Positions 11,371 through 20,259 of a DNA stretch of 64,000 bases are shown here, in pieces. Made by a program: the position numbers and the translations under genes. Every line of letters begins with the position of its first letter. The first letter of the stretch is position 1. Origin of the DNA: Salinilacustrithrix flava (GTDB lineage Bacteria; Actinomycetota; Acidimicrobiia; Acidimicrobiales; Salinilacustritrichaceae). A model generated the notes under the pieces. The model was not told the DNA's origin. It saw only the letters and a list, made by a program, of their open reading frames with translations, and did no database searches. The stretch spans positions 1,488,001 through 1,552,000 of the forward strand of contig NZ_CP133888.1 in assembly GCF_041228405.1 (NCBI RefSeq), in the 5' to 3' direction.

Positions 11371-12654
11371 TCAGCAACCACCGGAGGGGCGGTCGGGGAC
11401 CCGGGGGTCGAGGACCTCGACGTGCACGTGGGGCCACGAGGGCGATCCGGTGTAGCGGTCGACCTGCGACTCGAACGGCAGCGGGGTTGCCCGCGGCGCG
11501 AGCGGGGTGATGCCGGCGACGACCCGGTCCCCCGCCTGCACCTGCACGCCCGTGATGTGCAGGACCGTCACCTCCCAGTCGGGAGCGCCGTCGGGGCGGA
11601 TGACGACCTTGTCGTCGCGGTAGCGGCAGTACAGGACGTAGGTGCCGGCGGACTTCACGGTTCCGGTCACGGGGGAGCGGACCGCGGTGTCGGGCGGGAC
11701 CACGATGTCGGCCGCGGTGCGGCTGCCCGTGCCCCGGTACCGGGTGGGGAGGGTGCGGGGTCGCACCGCGGTGGCCAGCGCGTCCTGCTGCCGGCCGCCG
11801 TCGTGGCCGGACTCGTGGAAGCCGACCGTCTCGACGAGGGCGACGGGGTGCACCAGCTCCACGCCGCCGGCGCGCGCGTAGGGCTGGAACCCGGTGCCGG
11901 TGCCCCGGGTGGGTGGCGGCGGTGGGGCTTCGCCGGTGGTGCGCCGGTACTGCTCGTCGCTGGCGGCCAGGAACGAGGCCAGCGCGACGTCGCCGAGGCG
12001 CTGCACCTGCTCGACCCAGTGGTCGTGGCCCGAGTGGTCGGGCGCCCGGTCGAGGACGGCGTGGAACAGGGCCGTCACCCGATCGCTGCGGGACTCGATC
12101 GAGGCGTAGAAGCCGGCGGCCACGTCGGCGCGGGTCGCGCCGGTGGCCAGGCGCCCCACCCAGTACCGCCGGCCGTCGTCGTCCGGGGCCCGGCCGAGGA
12201 TGCCCGTGTACACCCGGTCCACGAAGCCGGCGGGCGTCGACCCGCTGAGGCCGTAGTACTCGTCGCTGCCGTAGAGGAAGGCGGCGACGGCCTCGAGCGT
12301 GTGCCCGGCAGCGATGCGGCCGACCCAGTGGGCCCGGCCCCCGGGCTCGGACGGCCGGCCGAGCACCGATCGGTACAGCTGGTCGACGCGGGAGCCGGCC
12401 CACTCGTCGGAGGCGGCCAGCGAGCGGGTCAGCGCCCCGCGGTCGCCGAGGGCGACGGTGGCGGCCCACCGGGAGGACTCGTCGCCGGTCGGGGCGCGGC
12501 CGAGGAAGAGCCGGTGCGTCGCCTCGACGTAGGCCCGGGCCGCATCGGTGTCCGCACCCGCCGACGGGGCGGGCGCGACCGCGAGCAGCGGCCCGAGCAG
12601 GGCGATCGCCAGCGCGATCGAGGTCAGCGCAGCGCGCGTTCGGGCCCCCAGCAC
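11371..12654 (-). CDS. secreted protein with DUF4214 repeats and M23-like C-terminal domain
   Basis: A 427-residue exported protein. Residues 1-34 form a signal peptide (Leu/Ala core, ending near SAGA). Residues about 40-240 contain four repeats of the DUF4214 type, each with a (L/F)xRxP signature (LFLGRAPTGDE, VLGRPSEPGG, ILGRAPDDDG, VLDRAPDHSG) and a W-V-G or W-V-E motif. A Pro-rich linker leads to a C-terminal domain with PPDTAVRSPVTGTVKSAG, LHITGV and WPHVHVEVLDP, which recalls LytM/M23 peptidase or biotinyl-like folds; the HxH near the end fits M23 but the full HxxxD zinc motif is not evident, so it may be catalytically dead. Probable role at the cell envelope; function unknown. Confidence 0.72.
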   Translation of the reverse strand: MLGARTRAALTSIALAIALLGPLLAVAPAPSAGADTDAARAYVEATHRLFLGRAPTGDESSRWAATVALGDRGALTRSLAASDEWAGSRVDQLYRSVLGRPSEPGGRAHWVGRIAAGHTLEAVAAFLYGSDEYYGLSGSTPAGFVDRVYTGILGRAPDDDGRRYWVGRLATGATRADVAAGFYASIESRSDRVTALFHAVLDRAPDHSGHDHWVEQVQRLGDVALASFLAASDEQYRRTTGEAPPPPPTRGTGTGFQPYARAGGVELVHPVALVETVGFHESGHDGGRQQDALATAVRPRTLPTRYRGTGSRTAADIVVPPDTAVRSPVTGTVKSAGTYVLYCRYRDDKVVIRPDGAPDWEVTVLHITGVQVQAGDRVVAGITPLAPRATPLPFESQVDRYTGSPSWPHVHVEVLDPRVPDRPSGGC

Positions 12655-12676
12655 GGCGCGACCCTACGCCGGGCGC

Positions 12677-13660
12677 TCAGCCGGGCAGGTGGTCGGGGAG
12701 GCCGAAGCGAGCGAACAGCTCGGGGCCGATGAAGTTGTGGTGGCCGACGATGCGGCCGCCGGCGACCTCGATGACCTGGACGGCCCACGGGTGGCGGCCA
12801 CCGTCGTCGCCCGGCTTGTAGGCGGCGTAGCCGGCGGTGCCGTTGACGTCGATGGGCACCAGGAGCGAGTCCTTGCACCCGATGCCCTGGCCGAGCATCC
12901 ACGCGCCGACCTCGTCGCGGCCCTCCAGCCAGGTGTCCCACGGGGGCATGGAGAGCACGGCGTCCTCGCGCATGAGGGCGACCACGGCGGGGATGTCGTA
13001 GCGCTCGAAGGCCTCCACGTACCGGGCCAGGAGATCCTCGTGCTGCGGGTCGAGCCGGGCATCGAGCGGCTCGTCCCGGCGCTGCTCGAGCGTGGCCCGG
13101 GCCCGCTGCAGCGCGCTGTTGACCGAGGCGACCGAGGTCTCGAGGAGCTCGGCGACCTCGGCCGCCGGCCACCGGAGCACGTCGCACAGGATCAGGGTCG
13201 AACGCTGCTTGACCGGCAGGTGCTGGAGGGCGGCGACGAAGGCGAGGCGGATCGACTCCCGCGCCGCGGCGACGTCAGCGGGGTCGGCGCCGAGGTCGAG
13301 GACCTGGTCGTCGCGCACGGGCTGCACGAACAGGGTCTCCTCCTGCCAGTCGCCGAGCACCACGTCGTCGACCTTGGTGGCGGGGCCCATCTCCATCGGG
13401 CGGGCTCTGCGCTGGGGGCTGCGGTGCATGTCCATGCACACGTTGTGGGCGATGCGGTGGAGCCACGAGCGCAGCGACGATCGCCCTTCGAAGCGGTCGA
13501 AGGCCTGCCACGCCTTGAGCAGCGTGTCCTGCACGGCGTCGTCGGCCTCCGACGGCGAGCCGAGCATCCGGTAGCAGTACCCGGTGAGCTCGCGGCGGTG
13601 CCGCTCGAACCCGTCGCGCAGGAACGGATCGAGGTCGTCGGGCCGGATCGCCGTCGTCAT
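12677..13660 (-). CDS. ECF sigma-70 factor with SnoaL-like C-terminal domain (SigG/SigX5 type)
   Basis: A 327-residue sigma factor. Region 2 (HRRELTGYCYRMLGSPSEADDAVQDT, about residues 20-45) and region 4 (LPVKQRSTLILCDVLRWPAAEVAELL, about 140-165, followed by SVNSALQRARATL) are clear. The extra 150 residues form a SnoaL/NTF2-like domain (YVEAFERYDIPAVVALM; PWDTWLEGRDEV), as in the TIGR02960/ECF41-like group, where the domain regulates the factor in cis and no anti-sigma factor is needed; none is encoded next to it. ATG 13660 was chosen over one nine codons earlier as it begins nearer the conserved region. It is divergent from the PAS-GGDEF gene with 74 bp between. Confidence 0.9.
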   Translation of the reverse strand: MTTAIRPDDLDPFLRDGFERHRRELTGYCYRMLGSPSEADDAVQDTLLKAWQAFDRFEGRSSLRSWLHRIAHNVCMDMHRSPQRRARPMEMGPATKVDDVVLGDWQEETLFVQPVRDDQVLDLGADPADVAAARESIRLAFVAALQHLPVKQRSTLILCDVLRWPAAEVAELLETSVASVNSALQRARATLEQRRDEPLDARLDPQHEDLLARYVEAFERYDIPAVVALMREDAVLSMPPWDTWLEGRDEVGAWMLGQGIGCKDSLLVPIDVNGTAGYAAYKPGDDGGRHPWAVQVIEVAGGRIVGHHNFIGPELFARFGLPDHLPG

Positions 13661-13734
13661 CGGGACGAGTCTGTTCCGCCCCGGCACCGCTCCGCCACCG
13701 GTCTTCGCCTCGCGTCCGCCTACGGTGTCCCACC

Positions 13735-15327
13735 GTGGGGAAAACGAAGGACGACGGCGGCGGCGCGTCTCGGGAGCTCGCAGCGGTGCTGCGCGACCAC
13801 CCGGGCGCGATCGTGGCAGCGGTGGGAGACGACGGGCTGTTCGTGCCCGTGCCCGAGGGGCTGGACCTCGGCGACGACCACCACCGCACCGGGTTGCGAT
13901 CCGCGACCGACCTGGTCGACGGCGTCGACCGTGCCGCGGTGATCGAAGCCTGGGAGCGGGCCCGCTTGGGCGACGACACCACGGTCGATGCTCGCCTCCG
14001 GGACACCGACGCCGCGGGGACGATGCACTTCATCGACGCCCGTGACGAGCTGGGCGTGCACCTCATGGTGTTCGCCGTGGACGACGGTGGCGGTCGGGTC
14101 GAGGTGCCCGAGTCGCCGCCGATCCCCGAGGGCTCGCGGGCCAAGGTCGTCCGCTCACGCAAGGACGGCCTCGCCGTGCTGGTCGACATCGACCGCAACG
14201 TCTCCGAGCTGCTCGGGTGGCGGGTCGAGGACATGGTCGGCGTGCGGTCGCTGGACTTCATCCACCCCGACGACCAGGAGGAGGCCATCGCCGCGTGGAT
14301 GGACATGCTGTCCGGGCCGGGGCTCACGACCCGTGCTCGCCTCCGGCACGCCTGTGCCGACGGCAGCTGGCTCTGGCTCGACATCTCCAATCGCAACCTC
14401 CTCGACGAGGCGGGCCACGTCGAGTGCGAGATGGTCGACGTCGGCGAGGAGGTGGCCGCCCAGGAGGCGCTCGCCGCCAGCGAGCAGGTGCTGCGCCGCC
14501 TGACCGAGTCGATGCCGGTCGGCGTGTTCCACATCGACGCCGACGAGCGGCTGCAGCTGGCGAACGCCCGCCTGCACGAGATCCTCGGCACGCTCCCCGG
14601 CGACGACCAGGCCACGATGCTCAGCACCGTGCGCGACGAGATGGCCTTCGATCGGGCGCTCGCCGCGGTGCTCGCCGGCACCGACGTGGATCTCGAGCTC
14701 GAGATCCAGGTGCTCGGCACGCTCGACCTCCGGCGGTGCACCCTCGCCCTGCGGGCCCTGACGGTGGAGGGTGCCGTCACCGGCGCGGTCGGCGTCCTCA
14801 CCGACGTCACGGAGTCCGTGCGCCTCCGGGAGGAGCTGGAGCGCCGGGCCACGATGGACGACCTCACCGGCTGCTTCAACCGGGCCAGCGTGCTCGAGGC
14901 CCTGGAGGAGCGCCTCGCCAGCGGGGTCGACGTGGCGGTGGTCTACGTCGACGTCGACGACTTCAAGGTCGTCAACGACGGCCACGGCCACGCCGCCGGC
15001 GACGAGGTCCTGCAGGCGGTCGGCGCCCGCCTGCGGTCCGCCGTCCGGGAGCACGATGCCGTGGGTCGGATGGGCGGCGACGAGTTCGTGGCCGTGTGCA
15101 CCGGCCTGGGCTCCGAGGACGGTGCGGCCGAGCTGGCCCAGCGCATCGCCTCGTCCCTCCGCGACCCCGTCGGGTTCCGCCACCAGCGCATCACCGTGTC
15201 GGCCAGCGTCGGCGTGGCGTGGGTCCCCGGCGGCGAGCGCGTCGACGCCGACACCCTCGTGGCCCGCGCCGACGGGGCGATGTACGCCTCGAAGGGCATC
15301 CGGGGCGGCGGGCACACCGTCGGCTGA
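13735..15327 (+). CDS. PAS-GGDEF diguanylate cyclase
   Basis: A 530-residue soluble signalling protein starting at GTG 13735. A PAS-like sensory region covers about residues 10-130, a recognisable PAS domain (VLVDIDRNVSELLGWRVEDM) about 145-245, a third PAS-like segment (MPVGVFHIDADERLQLANAR) about 255-370, and a GGDEF domain from DDLTGCFNRASVLEAL (about 380) to the C-terminus. The active-site motif reads RMGGDEF (near 445), so c-di-GMP synthesis is expected. No membrane segment or EAL domain is present. A -10-like TACGGT (13721-13726) lies 8 nt before the GTG and no Shine-Dalgarno is visible. Divergent from the ECF sigma gene, with which it may share control. Confidence 0.92.
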   Translation: MGKTKDDGGGASRELAAVLRDHPGAIVAAVGDDGLFVPVPEGLDLGDDHHRTGLRSATDLVDGVDRAAVIEAWERARLGDDTTVDARLRDTDAAGTMHFIDARDELGVHLMVFAVDDGGGRVEVPESPPIPEGSRAKVVRSRKDGLAVLVDIDRNVSELLGWRVEDMVGVRSLDFIHPDDQEEAIAAWMDMLSGPGLTTRARLRHACADGSWLWLDISNRNLLDEAGHVECEMVDVGEEVAAQEALAASEQVLRRLTESMPVGVFHIDADERLQLANARLHEILGTLPGDDQATMLSTVRDEMAFDRALAAVLAGTDVDLELEIQVLGTLDLRRCTLALRALTVEGAVTGAVGVLTDVTESVRLREELERRATMDDLTGCFNRASVLEALEERLASGVDVAVVYVDVDDFKVVNDGHGHAAGDEVLQAVGARLRSAVREHDAVGRMGGDEFVAVCTGLGSEDGAAELAQRIASSLRDPVGFRHQRITVSASVGVAWVPGGERVDADTLVARADGAMYASKGIRGGGHTVG

Positions 15328-15330
15328 AGG

Positions 15331-16107
15331 TCAGGGGGCGGGCAGGAACCGCTTCGGGTGGCGGCCGTCCACGTAGCCCACGAAGGGCGGGAAGATGTTG
15401 TACCCGAGCAGCTCCTGGAGCCGCTCGGGCAGCGTCGCCACCACCTCGGGGGTCACGCCGACGACGTGGTTCTCCTGCGGGCGCAGCCAGGCGGCGGCGT
15501 ACTCGAGGATGACCCCGAGGCGGGGGCGGTCCGTGGCGTTGGCCCCGCCTCCGTGCCAGATCGAGCCGGAGTAGAAGGCCACGCTCCCGGCGGGCATCTC
15601 GGCGTCGACGACGGGGTCGTCCTCGGTGGGCCAGCGGTCCGGCCCCCACCGGTGGCTGCCCTCGACGAAGCGGGTGGCGCCGTTGGCCCGCGTGAAGTCG
15701 TCGAAGGCCCACATCGTGTTCACCACCACCTCGCCGTGGGGCTGGGGCAGCGGGTAGATGCTGTCGTCGGTGTGCAGGCCCTGGGCCGGCTCGCCGGGGC
15801 CGATCTGGATGCCGGTGGGCGCGGACAGCTGGTAGTGGCCGAGCAGGTCGTCGAGCACGCCGAGCAGCACCGGGTCGATGGCCAGCTCGTCGAAGGCGCG
15901 GGTCTTGGCGAACAGGTTGTAGATCCGCTTCGTGCCGTAGCCCTCGAAGTCGTTCCGGCCGGTGGGCGTGGTCTCGAGCACCCGGTCCAGGTCGGCGCGG
16001 ATGGCCGCGACGCGGTCGGCGTCGAGGACGCGCTCGCACAGGACGACGCCGTCGGCGTGCACGGCCTCGAGGATCGCCTGGGTGTCGAAGTCGACGGTGC
16101 GGATCAT
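15331..16107 (-). CDS. phytanoyl-CoA dioxygenase family protein
   Basis: A 258-residue Fe(II)/2-oxoglutarate oxygenase of the PhyH family. The metal-binding triad can be seen as HTD in GLHTDDSIYP (about residues 112-120) and the distal His in SIWHGGGAN (about 182-190), with the conserved Arg in TDRPRLGVILEY binding 2-oxoglutarate. Family members hydroxylate acyl-CoAs or small metabolites. The start ATG 16107 has a good GGAGGGG Shine-Dalgarno. It is divergent from a FadD19-like acyl-CoA ligase across 47 bp holding an inverted repeat, which suggests joint regulation and a role in lipid or sterol-like side-chain metabolism. The substrate is not determined. Confidence 0.87.
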   Translation of the reverse strand: MIRTVDFDTQAILEAVHADGVVLCERVLDADRVAAIRADLDRVLETTPTGRNDFEGYGTKRIYNLFAKTRAFDELAIDPVLLGVLDDLLGHYQLSAPTGIQIGPGEPAQGLHTDDSIYPLPQPHGEVVVNTMWAFDDFTRANGATRFVEGSHRWGPDRWPTEDDPVVDAEMPAGSVAFYSGSIWHGGGANATDRPRLGVILEYAAAWLRPQENHVVGVTPEVVATLPERLQELLGYNIFPPFVGYVDGRHPKRFLPAP

Positions 16108-16117
16108 GTCCCCTCCA

Positions 16118-16133
16118 GGAAACGAGCGTTCCC
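16118..16133. promoter_or_regulatory. inverted repeat, candidate operator between phyH-like and fadD-like genes
   Basis: The 47-bp divergent intergenic region contains the imperfect palindrome GGAAACG-AG-CGTTCCC. The arm GGGAACG appears again just downstream at 16158-16164, over the start of the ligase gene. Such 14-16 bp palindromes between divergent lipid genes are typical TetR-family operators; no dedicated regulator is adjacent. Seen directly; the function is inferred. Confidence 0.35.
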
Positions 16134-16154
16134 AAACTGCTACACCATGCTCCC

Positions 16155-17765
16155 ATGGGAACGTGGAACTTCGCTGACATCTGGGAGACGGTCGCTGACG
16201 AGCTGCCCGACGCCCCCTGCCTCATCCACGGTGACGACCGTCGGAGCTGGTCCGAGGTGGACCGACGCGCCGACGGCGTGGCCCAGCACCTGCTCGATGC
16301 CGGGCTGGAGCGCCAGCAGGCCGTGGCCCTGTACCTCTACAACTGCCCCGAGTACCTCGAGGGCACCTACGCCGCGTTCAAGGGCGCCTTCGTCCCGGTG
16401 AACACCAACTACCGGTACACGGCCGACGAGCTGCTGTACCTGTGGGACAACGCCGATGCCGGCTGCGTGGTGTTCCACGGGGCCTTCGTCGACACCATCG
16501 AGCCGATCCGCGAGCGCCTGCCGAAGGTGCAGGCCTGGCTGTGGGTCGACGACGGCAGCGGCGCCTGCCCCGAGTGGGCCACCTCCTACGAGTCCGCCGC
16601 CACCAGCGGCGCCGGCCGCGTCTCGCCCGAGTGGGGCCGCACCGGCGACGACCTCAACATGCTCTACACGGGTGGCACCACCGGCATGCCCAAGGGCGTC
16701 ATGTGGCGCCAGGACGACCTCGCCGTGAAGCTCACCGCCACCCTCGGCAACCCGCTCCTCGACGACGGCACGGTCGAGGACATCAAGGGCACCTTCAACG
16801 AGCCCGGCGCCCGCTTCCTGCCCGCCTGCCCGCAGATGCACGGCACCGGGAACTTCCCGTGCCTGTCCACGCTGTCCGGCGGCGGCTCGGTGGTCACGCT
16901 CACCAACCGCACCTTCGACCCGGTCGAGATGCTCGACGCCATCGAGCGCGAGGGCGTCAACCTGGTGGCCCTGGTGGGCGACGCGTTCGGCAAGCCGATC
17001 CTGCGCACCCTCGACGAGAACGAGGGTCGCTGGGACCTCTCCAGCCTGCTGGCCATGGTGTCCTCGGGCGTCATGTGGAGCAAGGAGACCAAGGAGGGCC
17101 TGCTCCGCCACCACCCTGGGATGATGCTGATGGACGCCTTCTCGTCGTCCGAGGCCCTCGGCATGGGCTCCTCCATCTCCGGCGCCGGCGCCACCGCCGA
17201 GACGGCGAAGTTCGAGCTGAGCCCCGAGACCATCGTCATCGACGAGAGCAACCGGCCGATCGCCCCCGGTTCGGACGAGATCGGGCGCCTGGCCGTCGGC
17301 GGGCGCCAGCCCATCGGCTACTACAAGGACCCGGAGAAGACGGCCGCCACGTTCCTCGAGATCGACGGCCAGCGCTACAGCTGCCCGGGCGACTTCGCCA
17401 CCGTCGACGCCGACGGCAAGATCTCCCTCCTCGGCCGCGGCTCGGTGTGCATCAACACCGGTGGCGAGAAGGTGTTCCCCGAGGAGGTCGAGGAGGCGCT
17501 GAAGACCCACCCGGCCGTCTTCGACGCCGTCGCCGTCGGCGTGCCGGACGAGAAGTTCGGCGAGGCCGTCACCGCCGTGGTCCAGGTCCGCGAGGGCGCC
17601 GAGCTCGACGAGGGCGACGTCATCGCCCACGTGAAGACCAAGCTCGCCGCCTACAAGGCCCCCAAGCGCGTGGTGGTGGTCGACACCATCGGCCGGGCCG
17701 TGAACGGCAAGGTCGACTACAAGCGCCTGAAGGGCGAGGCCCAGGAGCGCCTGGGCGTCAGCTGA
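16155..17765 (+). CDS. acyl-CoA synthetase, FadD19-like
   Basis: A 536-residue AMP-forming acyl-CoA ligase. The P-loop reads LYTGGTTGMPKGVMWR (about residues 174-189), with further adenylation motifs at SSEALGMG (about 333), PGDFATVDADGKI (about 415) and the C-terminal hinge LGRGSVCINTGGEKVFPEEVEEAL (about 432-455); the catalytic Lys lies in NGKVDYKRLKG near the end. The TGGTTG...MWR wording and INTGGEK hinge resemble mycobacterial FadD19, which activates branched steroid side-chain acids; that specificity is inferred. The 3' end overlaps the convergent WS/DGAT gene by 8 bp. It is divergent from the PhyH-type dioxygenase gene. Confidence 0.9.
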   Translation: MGTWNFADIWETVADELPDAPCLIHGDDRRSWSEVDRRADGVAQHLLDAGLERQQAVALYLYNCPEYLEGTYAAFKGAFVPVNTNYRYTADELLYLWDNADAGCVVFHGAFVDTIEPIRERLPKVQAWLWVDDGSGACPEWATSYESAATSGAGRVSPEWGRTGDDLNMLYTGGTTGMPKGVMWRQDDLAVKLTATLGNPLLDDGTVEDIKGTFNEPGARFLPACPQMHGTGNFPCLSTLSGGGSVVTLTNRTFDPVEMLDAIEREGVNLVALVGDAFGKPILRTLDENEGRWDLSSLLAMVSSGVMWSKETKEGLLRHHPGMMLMDAFSSSEALGMGSSISGAGATAETAKFELSPETIVIDESNRPIAPGSDEIGRLAVGGRQPIGYYKDPEKTAATFLEIDGQRYSCPGDFATVDADGKISLLGRGSVCINTGGEKVFPEEVEEALKTHPAVFDAVAVGVPDEKFGEAVTAVVQVREGAELDEGDVIAHVKTKLAAYKAPKRVVVVDTIGRAVNGKVDYKRLKGEAQERLGVS

Positions 17766-19404
17766 CGGACTTCTTGGCCGCCGCCCGCTTCTTGGTGGCC
17801 GTCTTCTTCTTGACCGCCGCCTTCTTCTTGGTGGCCCGCTTCTTCGTGGCCCGCTTCGTGGCGGGTGCCGACTTCGGCGCCCGCCCGGGGGTCCGCTCGG
17901 GCGGGAGCGCCACGGGCACGTCGACGTCCATCAGCTTCGCCAGGCCCTCGATGTCGTCGACGATGTCGTCGAGCAGCACGTCGATGTCGGGGACGAGGCG
18001 GGCGCAGCCGACGAGGCCGAAGTCCAGCGTGTCGCAGTAGCTCTGCACCGTGATGTTGAGCCCCTGGCCCTCCACGACGGTGGACACCGGCACGTAGTGG
18101 GCCAGCTTCGCCCCGGCCATGTACAGCGGCTCGCGGGGGCCGGGCACGTTCGAGATCGTGATGTTCACCGGCATCGTCGTGCGGTTGCCGAGCTGGAACC
18201 GGGTGGCCATGCGGCTGGCCCGGGCGAACACCGCGGGCGGGGGGAAGTCGGCGAACTCGGTGAGCTGGTCGGCAGGCAGGGCGTCGTGCAGGCCCTTGGC
18301 CAGCGCCATGGCGTTGTTCACCTTGCGGATCCGCTGCAGCGGGTCGGGTTCGTCGGTGGGCAGGTCGGCGAAGATCGCCGAGACCCGGTTGGACCAGCGC
18401 TCGGCCTCCTCGCCCGTGCGGATCGACACCGGGACCATGGAGACCATCGGCTGGTCCGGCAGCGCGTCGCGTCGCTCCAGGTAGGTGCGCAGGCCGCCGG
18501 CGCACACCGCCATCACCACGTCGTTCACGGTGCAGCCGATGGCGCCCTTGATCGCCTTGATGGCCTCCATCGACACCGATCGGTAGGCGAAGGAGCGGTG
18601 CGGGGAGATGGACGCGTTGAAGATCGTCGACGGCGCGTTGTGGGGCAGGGGCTGGGGGGCCTCGTCGCGCTCCTCCGGGCGTGACCGGCCCAGGTTCAGG
18701 ATCGTGCCGAGCGGGCCGCGCAGCCCGTCGCGCAGCTGCTCGCCCGACGCCCGCAGGATCGGGTTGCGGCTGGCCTCGCCCAGCGAGCGCATGGTCCGGG
18801 CACCGAGCACGAGGAACCGCCCGGGCTTGCGGGCCAGGGTCCGGGCGGCCATGCCGAGGACCTCGGCATCGGAGGGCACCGGCTCGGGCTGGCGGGGCGC
18901 GAGCTGCGGGCTCGGGATGTCGTCGCCCTCGGGGGTGGTGTCGAGCATGATCGTCAGCAGCTCGACGCCCGAGGCGCCGTCCACGGTGGCGTGGTGGATC
19001 TTGGTGAGGATGCCGAAGCGGTCGCCGGCGAGGCCGTCGATGACGTAGCTCTCCCACAGGGGGCGGGACCGGTCGAGCGGCCGAGCGATGATGCGGGCGA
19101 CGAGGGCGGCCACCTGGTCGTCGCGCCCGGGCGGGGGGACCGCGGTGTGGCGGACGTGGAAGTCGAGGTCGAAGTCCGGGTCCTCGATCCAGAACGGGTG
19201 GTCGAGGTTGAACGGCACGTTGCGCAACCGGCGGGTGAGGGGCTCGAGCAGGTGGAGGCGACGCTGGATCTGGGCGCGCCACTCCTCCAGCGGGTCGAAG
19301 TCCGCCGACGGCCGGTCGTAGATGGAGAGGCCCGACACGTGCCCGTAGGTCGACGGTGTCTCCATGTAGAGGAACGTGGCGTCGAGACCGGTGAGCTGCT
19401 TCAT
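17758..19404 (-). CDS. WS/DGAT O-acyltransferase with lysine-rich C-terminal tail
   Basis: Wax ester synthase/acyl-CoA:diacylglycerol acyltransferase, the final step of storage lipid synthesis, acting at the membrane or lipid droplet. The 548-residue product starts with the family signature MKQLTGLDATFLYMETP, has the catalytic HHATVDG at about 139-145, VNDVVMAVCAGGLR near 293 and NVPGPREPLYMAGAKL near 430. The last 40 residues are an added tail of Lys/Ala/Thr repeats (for example ATKKRATKKKAAVKKK), like histone H1/HU-tail sequences and absent from most WS/DGATs. The tail is encoded in the same frame with the same codon bias, so it is not a frameshift product. It overlaps the convergent fadD-like gene by 8 bp. 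Confidence 0.92.
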   Translation of the reverse strand: MKQLTGLDATFLYMETPSTYGHVSGLSIYDRPSADFDPLEEWRAQIQRRLHLLEPLTRRLRNVPFNLDHPFWIEDPDFDLDFHVRHTAVPPPGRDDQVAALVARIIARPLDRSRPLWESYVIDGLAGDRFGILTKIHHATVDGASGVELLTIMLDTTPEGDDIPSPQLAPRQPEPVPSDAEVLGMAARTLARKPGRFLVLGARTMRSLGEASRNPILRASGEQLRDGLRGPLGTILNLGRSRPEERDEAPQPLPHNAPSTIFNASISPHRSFAYRSVSMEAIKAIKGAIGCTVNDVVMAVCAGGLRTYLERRDALPDQPMVSMVPVSIRTGEEAERWSNRVSAIFADLPTDEPDPLQRIRKVNNAMALAKGLHDALPADQLTEFADFPPPAVFARASRMATRFQLGNRTTMPVNITISNVPGPREPLYMAGAKLAHYVPVSTVVEGQGLNITVQSYCDTLDFGLVGCARLVPDIDVLLDDIVDDIEGLAKLMDVDVPVALPPERTPGRAPKSAPATKRATKKRATKKKAAVKKKTATKKRAAAKKSVS

Positions 19405-19431
19405 GTCGGTGCTCCTGCTGTCAGGTTCGGA

Positions 19432-20238
19432 TCATCGGGCCGGCGGCCCGTCCGTGGGTGGGCCGGCGAAGGCCTGGGCCTTGTGCATCCAGTCCTGGGC
19501 CGCGTCGCCGGTGATGGTGAGGTCGGTGTCGTCGACGTTGCGGCGCTGGGTGACGACGAGGCAGAAGTCGAGGGCCGGCCCGGTGACGGACTCGGTGGCG
19601 TCGTCGGGCCCGAAGGTCCACGTGCCGCCGCCGGGCGCATCGAGCGCGACCCGCACGGGTGTGGTCGGCGGCTCCTCGCCCCGGTTGATGTAGGTCCACC
19701 CCCGGGTGATGAACCCGAGCCGGGCGATGTGGGCGAGGCGATCGGTGGCGGGGCGCTCGGCATCGAGGCCGGCGGAGCGCAGGGCGTCGACCACGTCCTG
19801 GCCGTGGGCCCAGCACTCCATGAGGCGGGCGGTGAGGAACGACTTGGCCCCCATCGACGGTCCGTACCAGGGCACGCGGTCGTCGTCGTCGAGCCCGGTG
19901 GCGGCGTCGGCGAGCTCGGCGCGGTTCTCGCGCCAGCGGCTCAGCAGGTCCTCGGGCGACGCCGCTCGGGCCCAGCCGAGCGTGTGGTCGTCCATGGCCT
20001 CCTCGCCGCCCTCGAGCAGCGCGACCAGCTCGCCGAGGGAGGCGTTGAACGCGTCGGGGTCGCGGATCGCCAGCGCCGCCGTGCCATCGAAGAAGGTGAG
20101 GTGGGCGATCTGGTCGGCCACGGTCCAGCGGGGGCTCGGCGTCGGTGTCGCCCACTGCTCCGCGGTCAGGTCGGCCACCACCGCATCGAGCGCGTCCTGC
20201 TCGGCGATGAGGTCGGCTCGGATCCCCTGGGCGTCCAC
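19432..20238 (-). CDS. DinB-like/mycothiol-dependent maleylpyruvate isomerase-type protein (TIGR03084 family)
   Basis: A 268-residue protein. The N-terminal half is a DinB-like four-helix bundle with metal ligands expected in PSPRWTVADQIAHLTFFD (about residues 33-50) and LMECWAHGQDVVDAL (about 138-152). The C-terminal part (LGFITRGWTYINRGEEPP through VVTQRRNVDDTDL) is the wHTH/SCP-like domain typical of the TIGR03084 actinobacterial family. Relatives are thought to act as mycothiol-dependent metalloenzymes. Start ATG 20238 follows family length. It lies between the WS/DGAT and the ku-linked peptide, all on the minus strand. Reaction unknown. Confidence 0.85.
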   Translation of the reverse strand: MDAQGIRADLIAEQDALDAVVADLTAEQWATPTPSPRWTVADQIAHLTFFDGTAALAIRDPDAFNASLGELVALLEGGEEAMDDHTLGWARAASPEDLLSRWRENRAELADAATGLDDDDRVPWYGPSMGAKSFLTARLMECWAHGQDVVDALRSAGLDAERPATDRLAHIARLGFITRGWTYINRGEEPPTTPVRVALDAPGGGTWTFGPDDATESVTGPALDFCLVVTQRRNVDDTDLTITGDAAQDWMHKAQAFAGPPTDGPPAR

Positions 20239-20259
20239 GGCGGTCAGCGTGTCAGAGAT

